The notes: generated by a model from the sequence alone, not told the origin. Positions 34,911 to 48,158 are shown, numbered from the stretch's first letter. The stretch is DNA of 64,000 nucleotides from Mytilus californianus (GCF_021869535.1 NW_026262701.1:42287278-42351277), one strand, 5' to 3'. Translations and numbers: made by a program.

Positions 34911-35132
34911 CTACACATAAAAAGAGTAAAAATTATTATTTAATGACATCTTGCATCAATAATTATTTTGCTGTTTAATGTATATATCAATACGTGTTTA
35001 ATAAAAAGCTGTACCATGAGTGCTTGATAAGCTTGTTGCCCTTTTAGCTTGGGTTTATGCTTTAAATGAATTTTAATGATCAACTACAATATAGAAAAAC
35101 TGTGAGCACTGCGCAACTAAGACCCCCACCCC

Positions 35133-35626
35133 CTACAAAAAACAAAACTACAGGCTCGCTCACCTGACTCTATTTGGGTTTTTGAAATCATAAAAAAAAG
35201 ATAAAAATCATAACAGATACTTTAATAATGATTGACGCCATATTTGGTTTAATATTGTCCTACTCCGCTGGGGGCCGTCTTGGATGATGGATCAGCTACA
35301 GAGTAACAACACTTGGTCAACACCTCATAAGGAACATTCATGCTATGTTTGGTTTCATTCCATTCAGTGGTTCTCTAAAAGAAGACATTTGTATGTATTT
35401 CCTATAGGGTCCTATCTTAAACTAAGTCCCCCGCTGCCGGCCATCTTGGATGATAGATCGGCAACAAAGTAACAACTCTTGGTCAGCACCTCATAAATAA
35501 TTCAGTGGTTCTCTAGCATTTTTCTAGAAGAAGTTCAAAATGTAAAAAGTTAACAACGGCAACGGACGACGACGGACGCCAAGTGATGAGAAAAGCTCAC
35601 TTGGCCTTTCGAGCCAGATGAGCTAA
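35133..35626 (+). repeat. Repeat element with GCTCAC... ends and two internal units
   Basis: Begins CAGGCTCGCTCACCTGACTC and ends AGCTCACTTGGCCTTTCGAG-CCAGATGAGCTA, loosely inverted. Inside, CATCTTGGATGATAGATCGG and a similar phrase near 35,277 repeat ~165 bp apart. GACGACGGACGCCAAGTGAT precedes the end. I recognise the terminal motif as common in bivalve DNA. Confidence 0.65.
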
Positions 35627-35859
35627 AAAAGGATATGCACACAGAGTGGTATTCATTGAAACAAAACATGAAAATAATTTGGCTCCATTTAGGGATATTG
35701 CAAGTGTATATACATTTTGTAAGTTTAAGGCCGTGATTTTTGAACAAATACAATTCTAAAACCTTCCAAAGTGTGAAAATGGACAATTTTAAACAATTTT
35801 CCAACAACTAAAATTCCATAACTCTGCATCTTATATAAAAATAAATAGGGGATGATACT

Positions 35860-36420
35860 CCGGCTTGCATATCATATAAAGTTATAAAGGAAGATAACTG
35901 AAGAACGGTAAAATTTATACTACTAAAATTATAACTTGATCTGATTTTGTGGTAAAAAGTTTTGCGTTAAAGTTTAATAAAATTTGGTTGAGGCAAACTT
36001 AATTTAGAGGACGGAAACGTAAAATTCATCATTTTTTCCATCTGTAAAGGACATAACATTAGAACAGACTGAGTCAGTAAAAGTGACACCACCAAAATTC
36101 AAACTGTTTTTTGTGGTAATAAGCATTGTGTGCAAGTTTCATAACATTTGGTTGAGGCAAATTAAAGTTAAAGATAGAGAGCCGGAAACCAAAAATTCAG
36201 CAATTTTTCCATTTGTAAAGGGGCATAACTCTAGAACGGTAACACTGACACCACCAAAATTCACACTTGATCTGAGTATTGTGGTAATAAGCTTTTGTAA
36301 AAGTTTTATAACATTTGGTTGAGGCAAACTAAATTAGAGAACAAAAACCAATGACTTTGGGACAGACGGACAGACAGTCAAGGGTTGACCCACTATCACA
36401 TGACTATGGGTCATAAAAAT
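35860..36420 (+). repeat. ~164-bp tandem array, about 3 units
   Basis: TTTGGTTGAGGCAAA recurs near 35,984, 36,148 and 36,312. The right edge is a GGACAGACGGACAGACAGTC tract. ORFs on both strands here are by-products. Confidence 0.85.
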
Positions 36421-36744
36421 GTAAAGGGAGTTTATGTCAACATATAAAATCAATTCACCAAAGTTTCATAAAAATTGGTGAAAGCATTCTTGAGACTATC
36501 CAAAGTCTCAATATACAATAAAAACTTAAATCAGAATTTTTTTTTTAAATTGAAAGGGAAATTATCATGATTATGTTAATTGGCAATATTAATAAATGCA
36601 TGCAACAATTTCTGAAATTTACAGTAAATAGGCTTTTAACACCACCATATTTTTGCACCTGTCCCAAGTCAGGAGCCTATATGTGGCATTTGTCAGTTTT
36701 GTATGATTTTTAATTTTAGTTTCTTTTATATATTTCGGAGTTTA

Positions 36745-36925
36745 GTATGACGTCCATTATCACTGAACTAGTATACATTTTTGTTTAGGAGCCAGCTGAA
36801 GCACGCCTCAGGCTGTGGGATTTTCTCGCTGCATTGAAGTCACATTGGTGACCGACTGTTATCTGCTCTTTGGGCAGGTTGTTGTCTCTCTGACACATTC
36901 CCCATTTCTATTTTCAATTCTATTT
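36745..36925 (+). repeat. Interspersed repeat family D
   Basis: GAGTTTAGTATGACGTCCAT, AGGAGCCAGCTGAAGCACGC and TTGTTGTCTCTCTGACACAT. Same family as the insertion at 20,472-20,624. Confidence 0.75.
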
Positions 36926-36934
36926 TAATTCAAT

Positions 36935-37290
36935 TATAAATGTTAGGCTTCTTGTTGATTTGTTTTACATTTGTCATTTCGAGGCCTTTTATTATATTTA
37001 CAGCTTTCTATATGCATAGGTGCTTGAGGACAGGATCCTGTTTTGAGCCCCCCCCCCCCCCCCCCCCCCCGCCCCCATAGTCCCTCCCCTTTATTATCAT
37101 AAATCTTAGATTTTTCAATATATATCACTTATTTGTACCATATATATACTAATATACCATATTTTTACTCTTAATATGCATGTTTACTATCAACGTGAAT
37201 CTCGACTCCTGTCCTCAAGCACCTATGTCTATATGGTGTGAATTTTGCTCATTGTTGATGGTCGTACGGTTATCTATAGCTCAGCGAAGC
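36935..37290 (+). repeat. Interspersed repeat family A split by a MITE
   Basis: The left half ends TTTACAGCTTTCTATATG and the right half resumes GTGTGAATTTTGCTCATTGT. Removing 37,015-37,227 and one octamer restores a continuous family A sequence. Confidence 0.8.
37015..37227. mobile_element. 213-bp hAT-type MITE with 8-bp target duplication
   Basis: TCTATATG is at 37,007-37,014 and again at 37,228-37,235. The termini CATAGGTGCTTGAGGACAG and CTGTCCTCAAGCACCTATG are perfect complements of 19 bp. The interior contains a C23 tract (37,048-37,070). An 8-bp duplication with short TIRs is the hAT signature. Confidence 0.9.
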
Positions 37291-37488
37291 AACATCACAA
37301 CTGTTTCCAAGTTTGTGATGTCAGAGGACTATATTCATCTTTCCGACTTTCGGATCATTTGTTGATTTTTCATGAATATGTGCCATTCCAATATAAAATA
37401 GCTATATCATGTATATATTTAAAAAAAAACTTTAAACTAGGATACTCATTTGGGGAACTAATGATTTGTTGGTTTTTCCCTAGTACAA

Positions 37489-37560
37489 ATAATTATGACG
37501 TCTGGCAAGGCTATTTTTTTTCTGGGACGACTAAATAGTCTTGCAAGACGTCATAATTAT
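37489..37560. mobile_element. 72-bp hairpin element with 28-bp arms
   Basis: ATAATTATGACGTCT and its complement begin and end a foldback with two mismatches per arm. A related arm end is seen at about 30,814 and in its mirror near 42,705. Confidence 0.65.
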
Positions 37561-38216
37561 GTTTTCCCCACCATCGACATCGTCCTGTGGACGAAACGAG
37601 TTTGGCGCATTAACAAAAAAGATCATGTCTGTAGTGACAAGTTAGTGTGTGCTTACCAATATTTGAATTTTATGAGCCTTCTTTTTGAATATTTTTTTCA
37701 TTTTTTGGTACAATACTGACGTCGAGTGCTGTTGTTGTTGTGCTGTTTATTTTTTACAAAAGCGATCAAGTAATGCAGGGGAAGGAAACTTACTCAAAAG
37801 ACCAAAATGAGTCGCAACTAATGGTACATAAACATTTTTCTATGCAGTCAGTATCCTGATATACATGTATATACTCTTAGACTCATTTCACAGAAAAATC
37901 GTACACTTAAATTTAGATTTTATAACTTAAATTACGAAAGATGATAATTTTTCAAATAAGCCCTTGTAACCAGGTGCTGCATTTTTTAGCACGCGTCAAA
38001 AAACAGTTAAAAGTGCCGGGATCTGACAGAGCTTTCAAGAGCTATTTCTGTTACTGTGAGTTTATTATATATTTATCACAAAAAGCTAATGCTAATTTCT
38101 TTTCTTTTAATATGGGTCTATATGAAGCCCCCACCCCTCCTCCATCTTATCTGATTAATTTACGATCACTCTGAGTAAAGAAAGTAAGTCACAATTGCTT
38201 ATATAAGGTATTTTAA
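37561..38216. other. Central region, anonymous
   Basis: Only a short family E scrap (about 37,575-37,605). No gene supported. Confidence 0.4.
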
Positions 38217-38272
38217 ATTCTGGTTGATAGTTGTCTCATCACCAATCATACTACATCTCCTTATTTTTTTAC
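38217..38272 (+). repeat. Family A, 3' tail only
   Basis: CTGGTTGATAGTTGTCTCAT through CAATCATACTACATCTCCTT; a strongly 5'-truncated copy. Confidence 0.6.
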
Positions 38273-38399
38273 AATAAAGCTATATTTAGATGCGGTATAG
38301 TGATGAATGTGTAAACAGGGCGATGGAAGAAATTCAATATTGATCCTTCAAGGGACAAGTGAACGTGGGAGATATTCATTCCCTACTGTAAAATATTGA

Positions 38400-38690
38400 G
38401 TTTTTGGTTGATTAATGTCGGGTGTGTCTGACGTACCGAATAATATATGATAGGTACATGTAGGTCTTGTAATTGAGACCGCCCGTGATACGGTCGGAAA
38501 ATTTCGACTGCCAACGAAAAAGGATGGACAGAAAATTGGCCTAATACCAGGCTACTTACAGTCCACTCGAAGAGTTGTTGCAAGGATTCAGCGTCCCCAT
38601 TCGGACGTGGCTGAGCACAGCCCAATGGACGTTCCACTATCATTACTGCTAAGGATTTATTGCCGGTCAGAAGTCTGTAACGACGCTATT
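38400..38690 (+). repeat. Interspersed repeat family B, diverged
   Basis: TTTGGTTGATTAATGTCGGG, GATTCAGCGTCCCCATTCGG, GCACAGCCCAATGGACGTTC and TTTATTGCCGGTCAGAAGTC align with 52,060-52,440. Confidence 0.65.
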
Positions 38691-38784
38691 TCTATAGTTA
38701 CTCTAGTTCGCTTACGAATTCGCTTCTTGTTCCATTAAATATAAAGGAAAGAGTTATCTAATATATATGTATATATATATACAC

Positions 38785-38956
38785 GTCTAAATTGAAAACA
38801 ACGTTCAAACCTATGATTGCGTTGGATAAAAACCGCAATTTTTATACGTGTGCATGTAAAACAAATTTCTTGGTAGAGGGGTCTAAATACAGCACAAACA
38901 ACATTTTCCAAAAGACCAAAAAGTGAAAAAGTATATTTTAACAAAACGCATTTGAC
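38785..38956 (-). repeat. Interspersed repeat family G, copy 2
   Basis: Inverted copy of 2,221-2,393. Ends about 130 bp before the right arm begins. Confidence 0.75.
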
Positions 38957-39216
38957 TAACAGGTCGAACAACTGATGTTCTTAAACCCTGCTGACTGCCA
39001 TTGGCTATTGCCAAATAAATTGATCACCAGATGTAAAAAATGGATCTTACATATTAATTAAATACCAAACAGAAAACAATAAACTTACGAAAAAGATGGT
39101 ATACCGCAAACATGAGGTGCAAAAATTTGTACACCATTACCGGATTTCGACATTTAATGTCTCTTCAGTGATGTTAGGGATCGAAACGGTATTTGGAAGG
39201 CCATATAATATATATA

Positions 39217-39386
39217 GGAAAAAAAATAAGGCTGAAAATGCACCAAATATTTATATTCAATATGAATATTCAAATTTTGTCTATTACAACAACAAGTTGT
39301 TCAAAAATTGTTGTAATAGAGACAAAATGTGAATATTCATATTGAATATAAATATTTGGTGCATTTTCAGCCTTAATTTTTTTTCC
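39217..39386. mobile_element. 170-bp hairpin MITE (right arm copy)
   Basis: Mirror of 34,112-34,281, with TA on both sides. Confidence 0.7.
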
Positions 39387-41524
39387 TATTTTATGCACAG
39401 CGTGGACAAAATTTAAAACTTTTTAATATATATATATATTTTTCTTGAACTACTATAAATAAAGTAGTTCATTTTAAAATGTATTCTTTAAAGGTTAAGA
39501 AAACAATAAGTTAAAATTGCTGGTACATACGTGGCTTTATGGCTAATACCAAAAAGGTATAGCCAATTTCCCGTTTATTGTTTTTCGTTGTTTGGTTCAC
39601 ATGTTCAAATTTAATAAATTGATGAATTTAATAATTTATTGATATCCTAAATCTTTGTTAATATATTTACTTCGGTAGAAAAGAAAGTGAATCATCTCAT
39701 CGGGACTTTAATTAATCTGCATATCTATTATCTATTTTGGGATTGAAAAAAAATATCTTTAAAAAATGCGGTTTCGAGCCTATTTCTTCATTTTAATTTG
39801 GTTACACGTTCAGCAATAACTGATACAAATATGATATATTACCAATGATAAGGCCATATATTTGAAGCTGTTCAAAATTTTGTACATTATAGCTGGGACT
39901 ATTATACTAAAAAATAGTTAGTATAATAGTCCCAGATTATAGGTACGTGTATCAGATTGGAATTTTTTTTTTATTGTTCTATATAAATAATCTTACTATA
40001 AGTTATCTCAGGTCTAAACAAAATGTTACTATGAGATTTCTAATGAGTTTTGTTTGATAATTTTTTGTTTAATTCAGTTAAAAGTTTGTTTTTTTTACAC
40101 GAGAAGGTCTGCTAAAAAGTTTATGATGACCCCTTTTTTTTCAGCATAACAAACGGATACTCTTTAATGTACACTAGGTGGACTTTCCTCTATTCCGATG
40201 AAGGCAGTGCACGTCTTTCATTTAAAAGATTAAATCGTAGTTTTGCAACAGACGGCGGCACATCGGGCATTGACTTACCATTTTATAATTTGTAACAATT
40301 ATGATCAACTATATATTTATGAGTTATAACAAAATTATTTTTTATACATCTTTATTTAAGATGATCGAGATTTGAGAATGATATGAAAATAATAAAATAT
40401 ATATTACAAAAAAAAAAGTTATTTCAGGTCTAGTTATCTAGTATAAAATATATCCACTGAAATAAACCCTTTAAAACACAAATCCCCGTTTACTCATTGC
40501 GAAGTTTATTTGCTAGTGTTTTTTTAATCTTTTTTTTTAATGATTTTATTATATTGTCTTTTTTGTGAAAATTTTGAGTGGTTGAACATGAAATGGACAC
40601 CGATGCTACAACGAAAATTTGTTTAATGTCATCTGTTGCAATATATACTAAGTATTACACGTGGACAGGATGTTCCCCAGAAAATTAAGGTATTCAAAAT
40701 AAGTTATACACACCCCAAGGGTACACGCCACTGTCATATGGAAAATTACTGGGTCACCAGTAAACTGGTAATCAGCCATGCAACTAATCAGTTGACTGAC
40801 CATGCCACTACAATTTAAAAAGTTTGTCGTTAGATCAAAATGAAATATTTATTTAAATTTAAAATTGAAGAACTAAAAGGATTTATCATAATTATGAAAG
40901 GAAATAATTCAACAAAATCGGATTATTTCCCAAAAGATTATATATTTTTTAAATTTTTTCCGGGGAAAATAGAAAACTGTATCAGAGACATATATATATA
41001 AAGGGTCCAATCAAGGATTTTACAGAAATCCTTGGTCTCATGATGAAATGGATCTCACACAGACATGCATAATTGAAATTTATACATTTATTGATTCTAT
41101 GATTTCTTGAGAAATCAGGAGCGAAATATAACAAATATTTAGTTTTGATATTAAATTAAATTTACTTTTCCTCGCTATAATTCATTTGACATAACATTGA
41201 GGGATTTAAGGCTTTGTCCGTACAACGTTAGTATTTCACATGACTTATTTTCGCGCTTCGCCTTGAAAATCATTATTCAGACTGTTTCAGACAAGATGAT
41301 GAAAATAACATGCAAGGCACTTTATTTTCGATCATCGTGAAGTGCACTCTCCCCCTCTTCAAGAATTGTATATTTATTAATCCTCGTCCTTTATAAAATT
41401 ACCACACTCTTTGTGATTACCGTTATGCTATTATGCTAACAGTAATTAACCCGGGACTTGATTTACATGTAATATCAGGGGCGATTCTAGCCAGGATAAA
41501 GGGGGTCTTAATACATAGTACATA

Positions 41525-41651
41525 GGCGGATCCAGGAGGGGGGGGGGGATTTGGTTGATTATATAGTGAATCACTGAAGCATGACTGGAGCGGGCCCCCC
41601 TTAGGTCAGTCAGCGCCCTCCCCCCCCTTTACACAAAGTTCTGGATCCGCC
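41525..41651. mobile_element. GGCGGATCCAG MITE (right arm copy)
   Basis: Mirror of 31,842-31,973 with altered homopolymer lengths. Confidence 0.8.
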
Positions 41652-42164
41652 ACTGAAATATATGTCTCCATTAAATCTCTGATTAAATGCAATGATCGTT
41701 CACAAAAAGGGGAATCAAACCCCCGGATCCCATCCCCCTTCGATCCGCCACTGATTGTGAATATAAATATAATTGTTACTTAAAAGTCATAGACTAGTAC
41801 TAGCTCCGAGCACCTGTTTTGGGATATATACAGCTATTTAACCGTAAATAACTGCGAGATAATGAACAACAAGTTGATAATTGTCTATTCTCTGCTAATT
41901 AATGTACCTGCAATTCACCCTCATTCATTTGTGAGACCACCGACACTAATAATATTACCTCAAAGTTAGAGGTTCTCCGTTACAGGGAACTTCATATCGG
42001 ATCCGATCAATTTATTGGTTTCATTCTCCCTAGTAATAATGATCCATTTGCAGTGACGATGACAATCAAAGGTATACTTATTACTGTTGATTTTGCATGA
42101 TAACATACATGTTATGTCAACTCACTTCTCCTTCCTACGGCGTCAGAGAGAAAAAAAGAATGTA

Positions 42165-42676
42165 GGACAGAAAGTCACAGGACAAAAAGTCTCACAGACA
42201 AAAAGTCACAGGACAAAAAGTCTCACAGACAAAAAGTCACAGGACAAAAAGTCACAATTCAGTTTTGAGATTGTTTTTCTTTTAACAAGAAAACACTAAT
42301 TTGAAAAATAAAATTTTTGTTTTTTCTTGAACTACTATATACGAAGCAACTTTGTAATTAACATTTATTCAATAAATATCAATAATGATCAAATAATTGT
42401 TATGAAAACAAAATGTCAAAGTGGCTTGGTACTTAAATGTCTTCATTGTGCCAAGAAATATATTCCTTGCATGATTAAAATTTAATAAATTTTCATTTAT
42501 CAAGGCTTATGAACAATTTTCTAAACTTAAAAATGAATATATGTAATAAAAAGAATATATTTCAAGATCTTTCTCTTATATATTCAAACAATTGTCAACA
42601 AATTATTTGTGACTTTTTGTCCTATCAAATTTGTGACTTTATGTCCTGTGACTTTTTGTCCTGTGACTTTCTGTCC
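42165..42676. mobile_element. GGACAAAAAGTCACA-ended MITE (right arm copy)
   Basis: Mirror of 30,848-31,328. Its left end carries extra units with ACAAAAAGTCTCACAG, about 34 bp more than the left-arm copy. Confidence 0.75.
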
Positions 42677-44671
42677 ATTTACCAAAAAAAAGCCTTGCAA
42701 TGCGTCATAATTATTTGGACTACTTCCATATGACTTTAAAAAAAAACAAACAATAGTTTATTTCACTGATTGAGATTGGGCTGACGAGACATTTCAGCAT
42801 GTGAAATCTTAATTGTTAGTCCAAGTACACAGTTATCATCCATTGATTTTCATTTTTTACAAAAAGATTTCCTAGTGTGGACCATGTATTGCTTCAAAAT
42901 TTATTTTTATATTTTTTATGCATAAAAAGTAAGTACAATGAAGTAGGGGGATGAATTTATTTTATTTTAGTTTTAGAATCACTCATACTTCTTGTATGAT
43001 GTCACCTTAGCCTACAAATTACCAAAAAGAAACACTTTTTTATTTCCTCTAGCTTATGTGTATGCCTTTTCATATACATGTAAAAATGTGTTACTGCCTA
43101 TATATTGACCTTAAATGTTATTCAGTCTTCCATGGCCTAATGGGACCTTGTTCTACTCATGTGGTATGCTATAAGCAGATAAGTAACTTTCTTTCCTTTT
43201 GAAATACAAATAATTTTTTAGATATACATGAAGAATTTTTATATTAGCCGCCTCCCCCCTTAATTTTGAAATCTCTAATTTTAGGCATAGGCTCATATAA
43301 ATTCGACTTTTGAAGAAGTGAAATAAATCTGAGACAGCAAATGAGTATTCAGCTGCTTTACATTAAAATACATCATGTACATACATGTGACATACCCAAT
43401 TATATATAAATAGTTATAAAGACATTTAAAAAGCAATTTTTTGCAATATTTAAATTATAGAGGCCCAAATCTTGATAGTTAAACGTTAAACTTTAAACGG
43501 CAAAAAATTAACACCCAAAGTTCAAACTTATAGTCTTTAATGTATATATGCTATTGCCATGAAACTAGGTAAACTGTCTTATAATTCCCTAATCTTAGTT
43601 CATGCCAAGTTTGATTAAAATTAGTATTTCTACTCTTTTAGGTCTCTAGTGTGGATATAGTGTATAACTTGCAAATTATTTTCATACTCCTTCCAAATTT
43701 ATTGCGGATGAAATTACATTTTTACCAGATATTCGGAATCCTCTGGTTTTATCCATGCAGTGCCATTAAAAAAATTTTGCCCGCAAACCCCTACTTTTCT
43801 TTTCATATTTTTATTACATAGTTTAAAAAGCCATATTTGAAAATCTTATAAAATCCTTGTTATTTTTCCATAGCTTTTGAAAGAAAAAGGTGCCAGTGTT
43901 TAGTGTATGAAAAATCTAGAGAGAATCACTTCCCGCCAAATTTTTATTGGCTTATATCTTAAAAACAAGCACACGGACCCTTCATTTTTTCTGTTTATTT
44001 AGTTCCTTTATTCATATTCTTTAAAAAGCTTGTTATTTTGAAATGGAGTAGCGAACATCCTTAAGGCCAAACAAAAATATATGTCTGTTTACGGTTACCC
44101 GACCGACCGTCCTTTTGAGCGCCGACCCTAAGTCATTTTATTTCCGTTGTAAAGTCAAAAATTAACTGAACTCATGTCAAAAATGAAGTTTGTGTTGCCA
44201 ATAATATAAATCAATTGCCTGATACATCCCAATGTTCACAATCGTGAATATGACAGCTGTTATAAGGAAATTCGTGACTCATGTGATGAAATAAACACTT
44301 TGCCGCCATTTTTTCCCCAACCAATAACCAAGGCAAATAATCCAATCATTAAAATAACGGGTAAAATCGGCCAAGGATCAACTCGGCCAAGGATCAACTC
44401 GGACCACGACAATACGAAACGGCATGACTCAAAATCATGTCGCAAAAAATAAAATGAAAAAATAAAATAAAATAAAATGGAAATACCATCTTACCTAGCC
44501 GTTTTTTCTAAAGTATGTAACCTTAAACAGACATTTTTTTGGGGCCTAAGTAGTGATTTGGTATAGTTTGAAAAGGTCAAATATTAGTATGTCTGTGAAG
44601 TTGTCAAACTAAATTAAAGACCCTTTAAACATAAAATTGTCCATATTTTGAGTTATAGCTTAAAGATTTTT

Positions 44672-44703
44672 ATACGACCGCAAAAAATTTTTGCGGTTGT
44701 ATA
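44672..44703. other. Hairpin at the edge of the array repeat (right arm)
   Basis: TATACGACCGCAAAAA and its complement with one mismatch (GGTTG for GGTCG). Confidence 0.75.
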
Positions 44704-44754
44704 TTGGTATGACGTTGGCGTCGTCGTCTTCGTCCGAAGACACATTGGTTTTCG

Positions 44755-45665
44755 CACTCTAACTTTAGTTTAAGTGAATGGATCTCTATGAAATTTTACC
44801 ATAAGGTTCAATACCACAAAGGGAAGGTTGGGATTGATTTTCGGGGTTATGGTACCAACAGTTAAGGAATTAGGTGCCAAAAAGGGGCCAAAAATAAGCA
44901 TTTTTGTAACTTCCAGACATAACTTGTGTGTTAGTGTATGGATCTCTCTGACATTGTACCACAAGGTTCCATATCACACAGGGAATGCTGGGATTGATTT
45001 TGGGGGTAATTGCCTCAAAATATTAGGAATTAGGGGCCAAAAAGGGGCAAAAAACAAGCATTTTTCTAGTTTCATGACAATAACTTGTGTGTAAGTGTAT
45101 GGATCTTTCTGAAATTGTACTACAAGGTTCCATATCACAAAGGGAAAGCTGGAATTGATTTCAGGGGTAATTGCCCAAAATGTTCAGGAATAAGGGGCCA
45201 AAAATAAGCATTTTTCTAGTTTCCAGACAATAACTTGTGTTCAAGTGTATGGATCTCTCTGAAATTGTACTGCAAGGTACCATACCACAAAGGGAAGGCT
45301 GGAATTGATTTTGGGGGTAATTGCCTCAAAATTTAAGGAATTAGGGGCAAAACAGGGGCAAAAAACAAGCATTTTGCTAGTTTTAGGACAATAACTTGTG
45401 TGTAAGTGTATGGATCTTTATGAAATTGTACTACAAGGTTCCATATCACAAGGGGAAAACTGGGATTGAGTTTGGGGGTAATTGCCCTAAACGTTTAGGA
45501 ATTTGGGGCCAAAAAGGGGCCAAAAAACAAGCATTTTTCTTGTTTCCAGACAATAACTTTGTGTTCAAGTGTATGGATCTCTCTGAAATTGTACTGCAAG
45601 GTAATGTACCACATAGGGAAGGCTGGGATTGAGTTTTGGGGTGATGAATCATAAGGGGGTTCCAA
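44755..45665 (-). repeat. ~161-bp tandem array, 6 units (right arm)
   Basis: GGATCT phrases at about 44,780, 44,942, 45,101, 45,251, 45,412 and 45,575. The unit around 45,180 has no counterpart in the left arm. Confidence 0.9.
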
Positions 45666-46210
45666 ACATTTGGGGGATTTTTTTTAACTTTTTTTCCTTT
45701 TGTTTTCTTTAAAATTTTCCATTTTAAATTGGTTATTTCTGATTTATATATAAAAGCAAATAATAATGATATGGTTTGAATAGGTAAATTAGATATTTTT
45801 AAGTTCTTAGACCACATTCATTTTGTGAGCCTCTTGTTTTAATTGCTTCTGTAAGTAATATATTAATTTGAAATTTTGACGACAGACACATACAGATTAT
45901 ACTGTTAACAATATTTCAGAGTTTAATGTTGTCAAGCACACAAATCATAGAAGAATAGTTAATCACGTCATTGTTGTCCATTGAAAAATTAGTATGAACA
46001 CGATGAAAAAGTACGGGAATGTTTGTTTGTTAAACTATTGACCGTGGTTATGTCTTTGAAACTGTTGACTGGCAAATAGTCTGTGAAATGAAATAGCACA
46101 AATATTTCATTCTTTTTTATATCATGGTATATAGAAAAACACATACTGATGTATAATAATAGTTATAGTGACTGTCATTAAATTATAGTTTTTACCTTTT
46201 TTAAGTTTAG

Positions 46211-46311
46211 GGCAAGAAATATAGAAGATAAAGAAAAATATAAACAATTACAACTGTACAGTAGAAATGATCGGCAAAACAAGATAAACAGAAGACAACA
46301 AGGCCTAAATG
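46211..46311 (+). pseudogene. Decayed exon of an unknown gene (right arm copy)
   Basis: Mirror of 27,359-27,459: acceptor TTTTTAAGTTTAG, donor GTAAGA, damaged frame recovering RNDRQNKINRRQQGLN. A second possible exon follows at 46,852-46,909 beyond a family A copy lying in the would-be intron. Confidence 0.45.
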
Positions 46312-46369
46312 GTAAGACCACTTCTATATAATAAGTGTGATTGCCCTTGAATGACTACTATAAAAATAA

Positions 46370-46650
46370 GAAGATGTGGTATGGTAAATGAGTTATCTAT
46401 CCACCAGAGTTCAATGAAGTGGATGCAAGCAATTAAAGACCAATGACGGCCTTCGATAATGAGAAAACCCATACCTTATAAGTCAGCCAATAAAGACCCC
46501 AACATGAAAAGATTTAAACAATCTAAATTAGTTCAAAGCCAATAACAAGTAATAAAAAAATCATGTCTCTTAGCACTCCACCTAACCATAATCTAGGACA
46601 GTGGTTCAAATAGCACAACATATGAACAAACTGTAAAAACTGTTGCAAGT
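46370..46650 (-). repeat. Family A inside the right arm
   Basis: Mirror of 27,030-27,307. Confidence 0.75.
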
Positions 46651-47550
46651 GGCTCAACTCATTATTACTGCAAGGCACTAAAACGACTGATATTAAGTCG
46701 TGGACACAAAGCACTGAAATAACAGAACTCATAATCATGATTAGTAGGAATATCAAATTTAAGTTTCTCAAAATGTTCATATTAAACATGATAAAATAAG
46801 CTTATTTCATATTGCTGTTTTTTTCTCAATTTATATTTTGTGTATTTATAGGTGCAGAGACTTCTTGGTTTTCATGATCATCAACAGATCAATACAGAAG
46901 AGGAAACTTAAGGTTAATACTTTTCTACATTGTGTGCTAATTGGATTAATGTGAAATGAAATGTGTGCTTACCTGGAAAAAGAAAATAGGAAATTTCTAC
47001 AAAATGGCTGTAAACAAAATGGAGTACAATCATAGATGCACAAGAACACAATTGTGTAATTGCAACAACCTACACTGAAGGATTAGGGAGAAATGTAGAA
47101 AAAATAGTATTTTTTTTGTCGAAATAAACACCAGCTTTATCCATTCATGTACATAGCTCTGTCATATCAACTATATAGAGGAAGATGTTTGAAGAACAAA
47201 TTGCAAAAATGTATTCTCTACCAATTGAAGGAAGATGTCTGGTGGATGGAATTATTTATGCACTGAACTGTTTTGTAGGGGATTGAATAATTGTACGCAG
47301 CAGAAAAGTTAAATTAACATGAAAAGTGGTTATTTTATTTAATCTGCAAATATGAGCACAATATTGATAACATCACAAATAGTATGATATTCATAGCGTT
47401 ATGCTTATTATTGTATTGTCTCAAACAGCTAGCCTATTGTTTTTGTATGTCATGTTACTCATCAGTGAACATTTTATTAAAGTTTTAATTATCTTTTGTA
47501 TTAATTATTCAGTCTCAGGAAAAATTATATTCATACTGTTTTTACTGTTA

Positions 47551-48023
47551 TGAAATTTTCATAGAGGTAAAAATTGAATAAGAGAAATTTCCATAGAGGA
47601 AATTTGGAGAACAATATTTTCCTTAGAGGAAATTTGTGGTCTTGAATTTTCCCTCAAGGAAAAGTGTTTGTCAAAAATTTCCTCACAGGAAATTGCTGTT
47701 GACAAAATTTCCTCACAGGAAAAAGTATTTCCTCAAAGGAAAATTTGAAGCCGCAAATTTCCTCACAGGAAAAAGTATTTCCTCAGAGGAAAATTTGAAG
47801 CCTCAAATTTCCTCAGAGGAAATAGAATTTCCTCAAAGGAAAATTTGAAGCCGCAAATTTCCTCACAGGAAATAGAATTTCCTCAAAGGAAATATTAATG
47901 CAGCAAATTCCCTAAGGGAAATCTTTTTCCCTTGAGGAAAATACAATTTCCCTTAAGGAAAAATCTTTTTCCTTCAGGGAAATTTGATTTCCCTTGAGGA
48001 AAACTACTTTTCCTCTGAGGAAA
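47551..48023. repeat. Subterminal array of small palindromes, right
   Basis: Mirror of 25,644-26,112, ending 176 bp from the right terminus. Confidence 0.85.
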
Positions 48024-48158
48024 TTGTTGAAAAAAGGGGCATAACTTTTTCAACAGTGGTGCTAGAGCCAAAATTTTTTAGGACAAATATCAGGGAACCA
48101 ATACCAACCAAGTTATCAACTTCATTTTGACTTAACTCCAAAAATTAAGGTGACAACT

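Larger units (their letters stand above)
34413..39084. other. Central non-palindromic region of the giant element (4.7 kb)
   Basis: No intact gene. It is a patchwork of repeats, listed separately: family A, E, D, B and G copies, two arrays with ~165-bp period, an 8-bp-TSD MITE and a short hairpin element. It also holds a better preserved copy of the exon found in the arms. Confidence 0.8.

Noticed and set aside
36943-37128. Gly-rich minus-strand ORF
   Set aside because: The glycine run is the C23 homopolymer of the MITE read in reverse.
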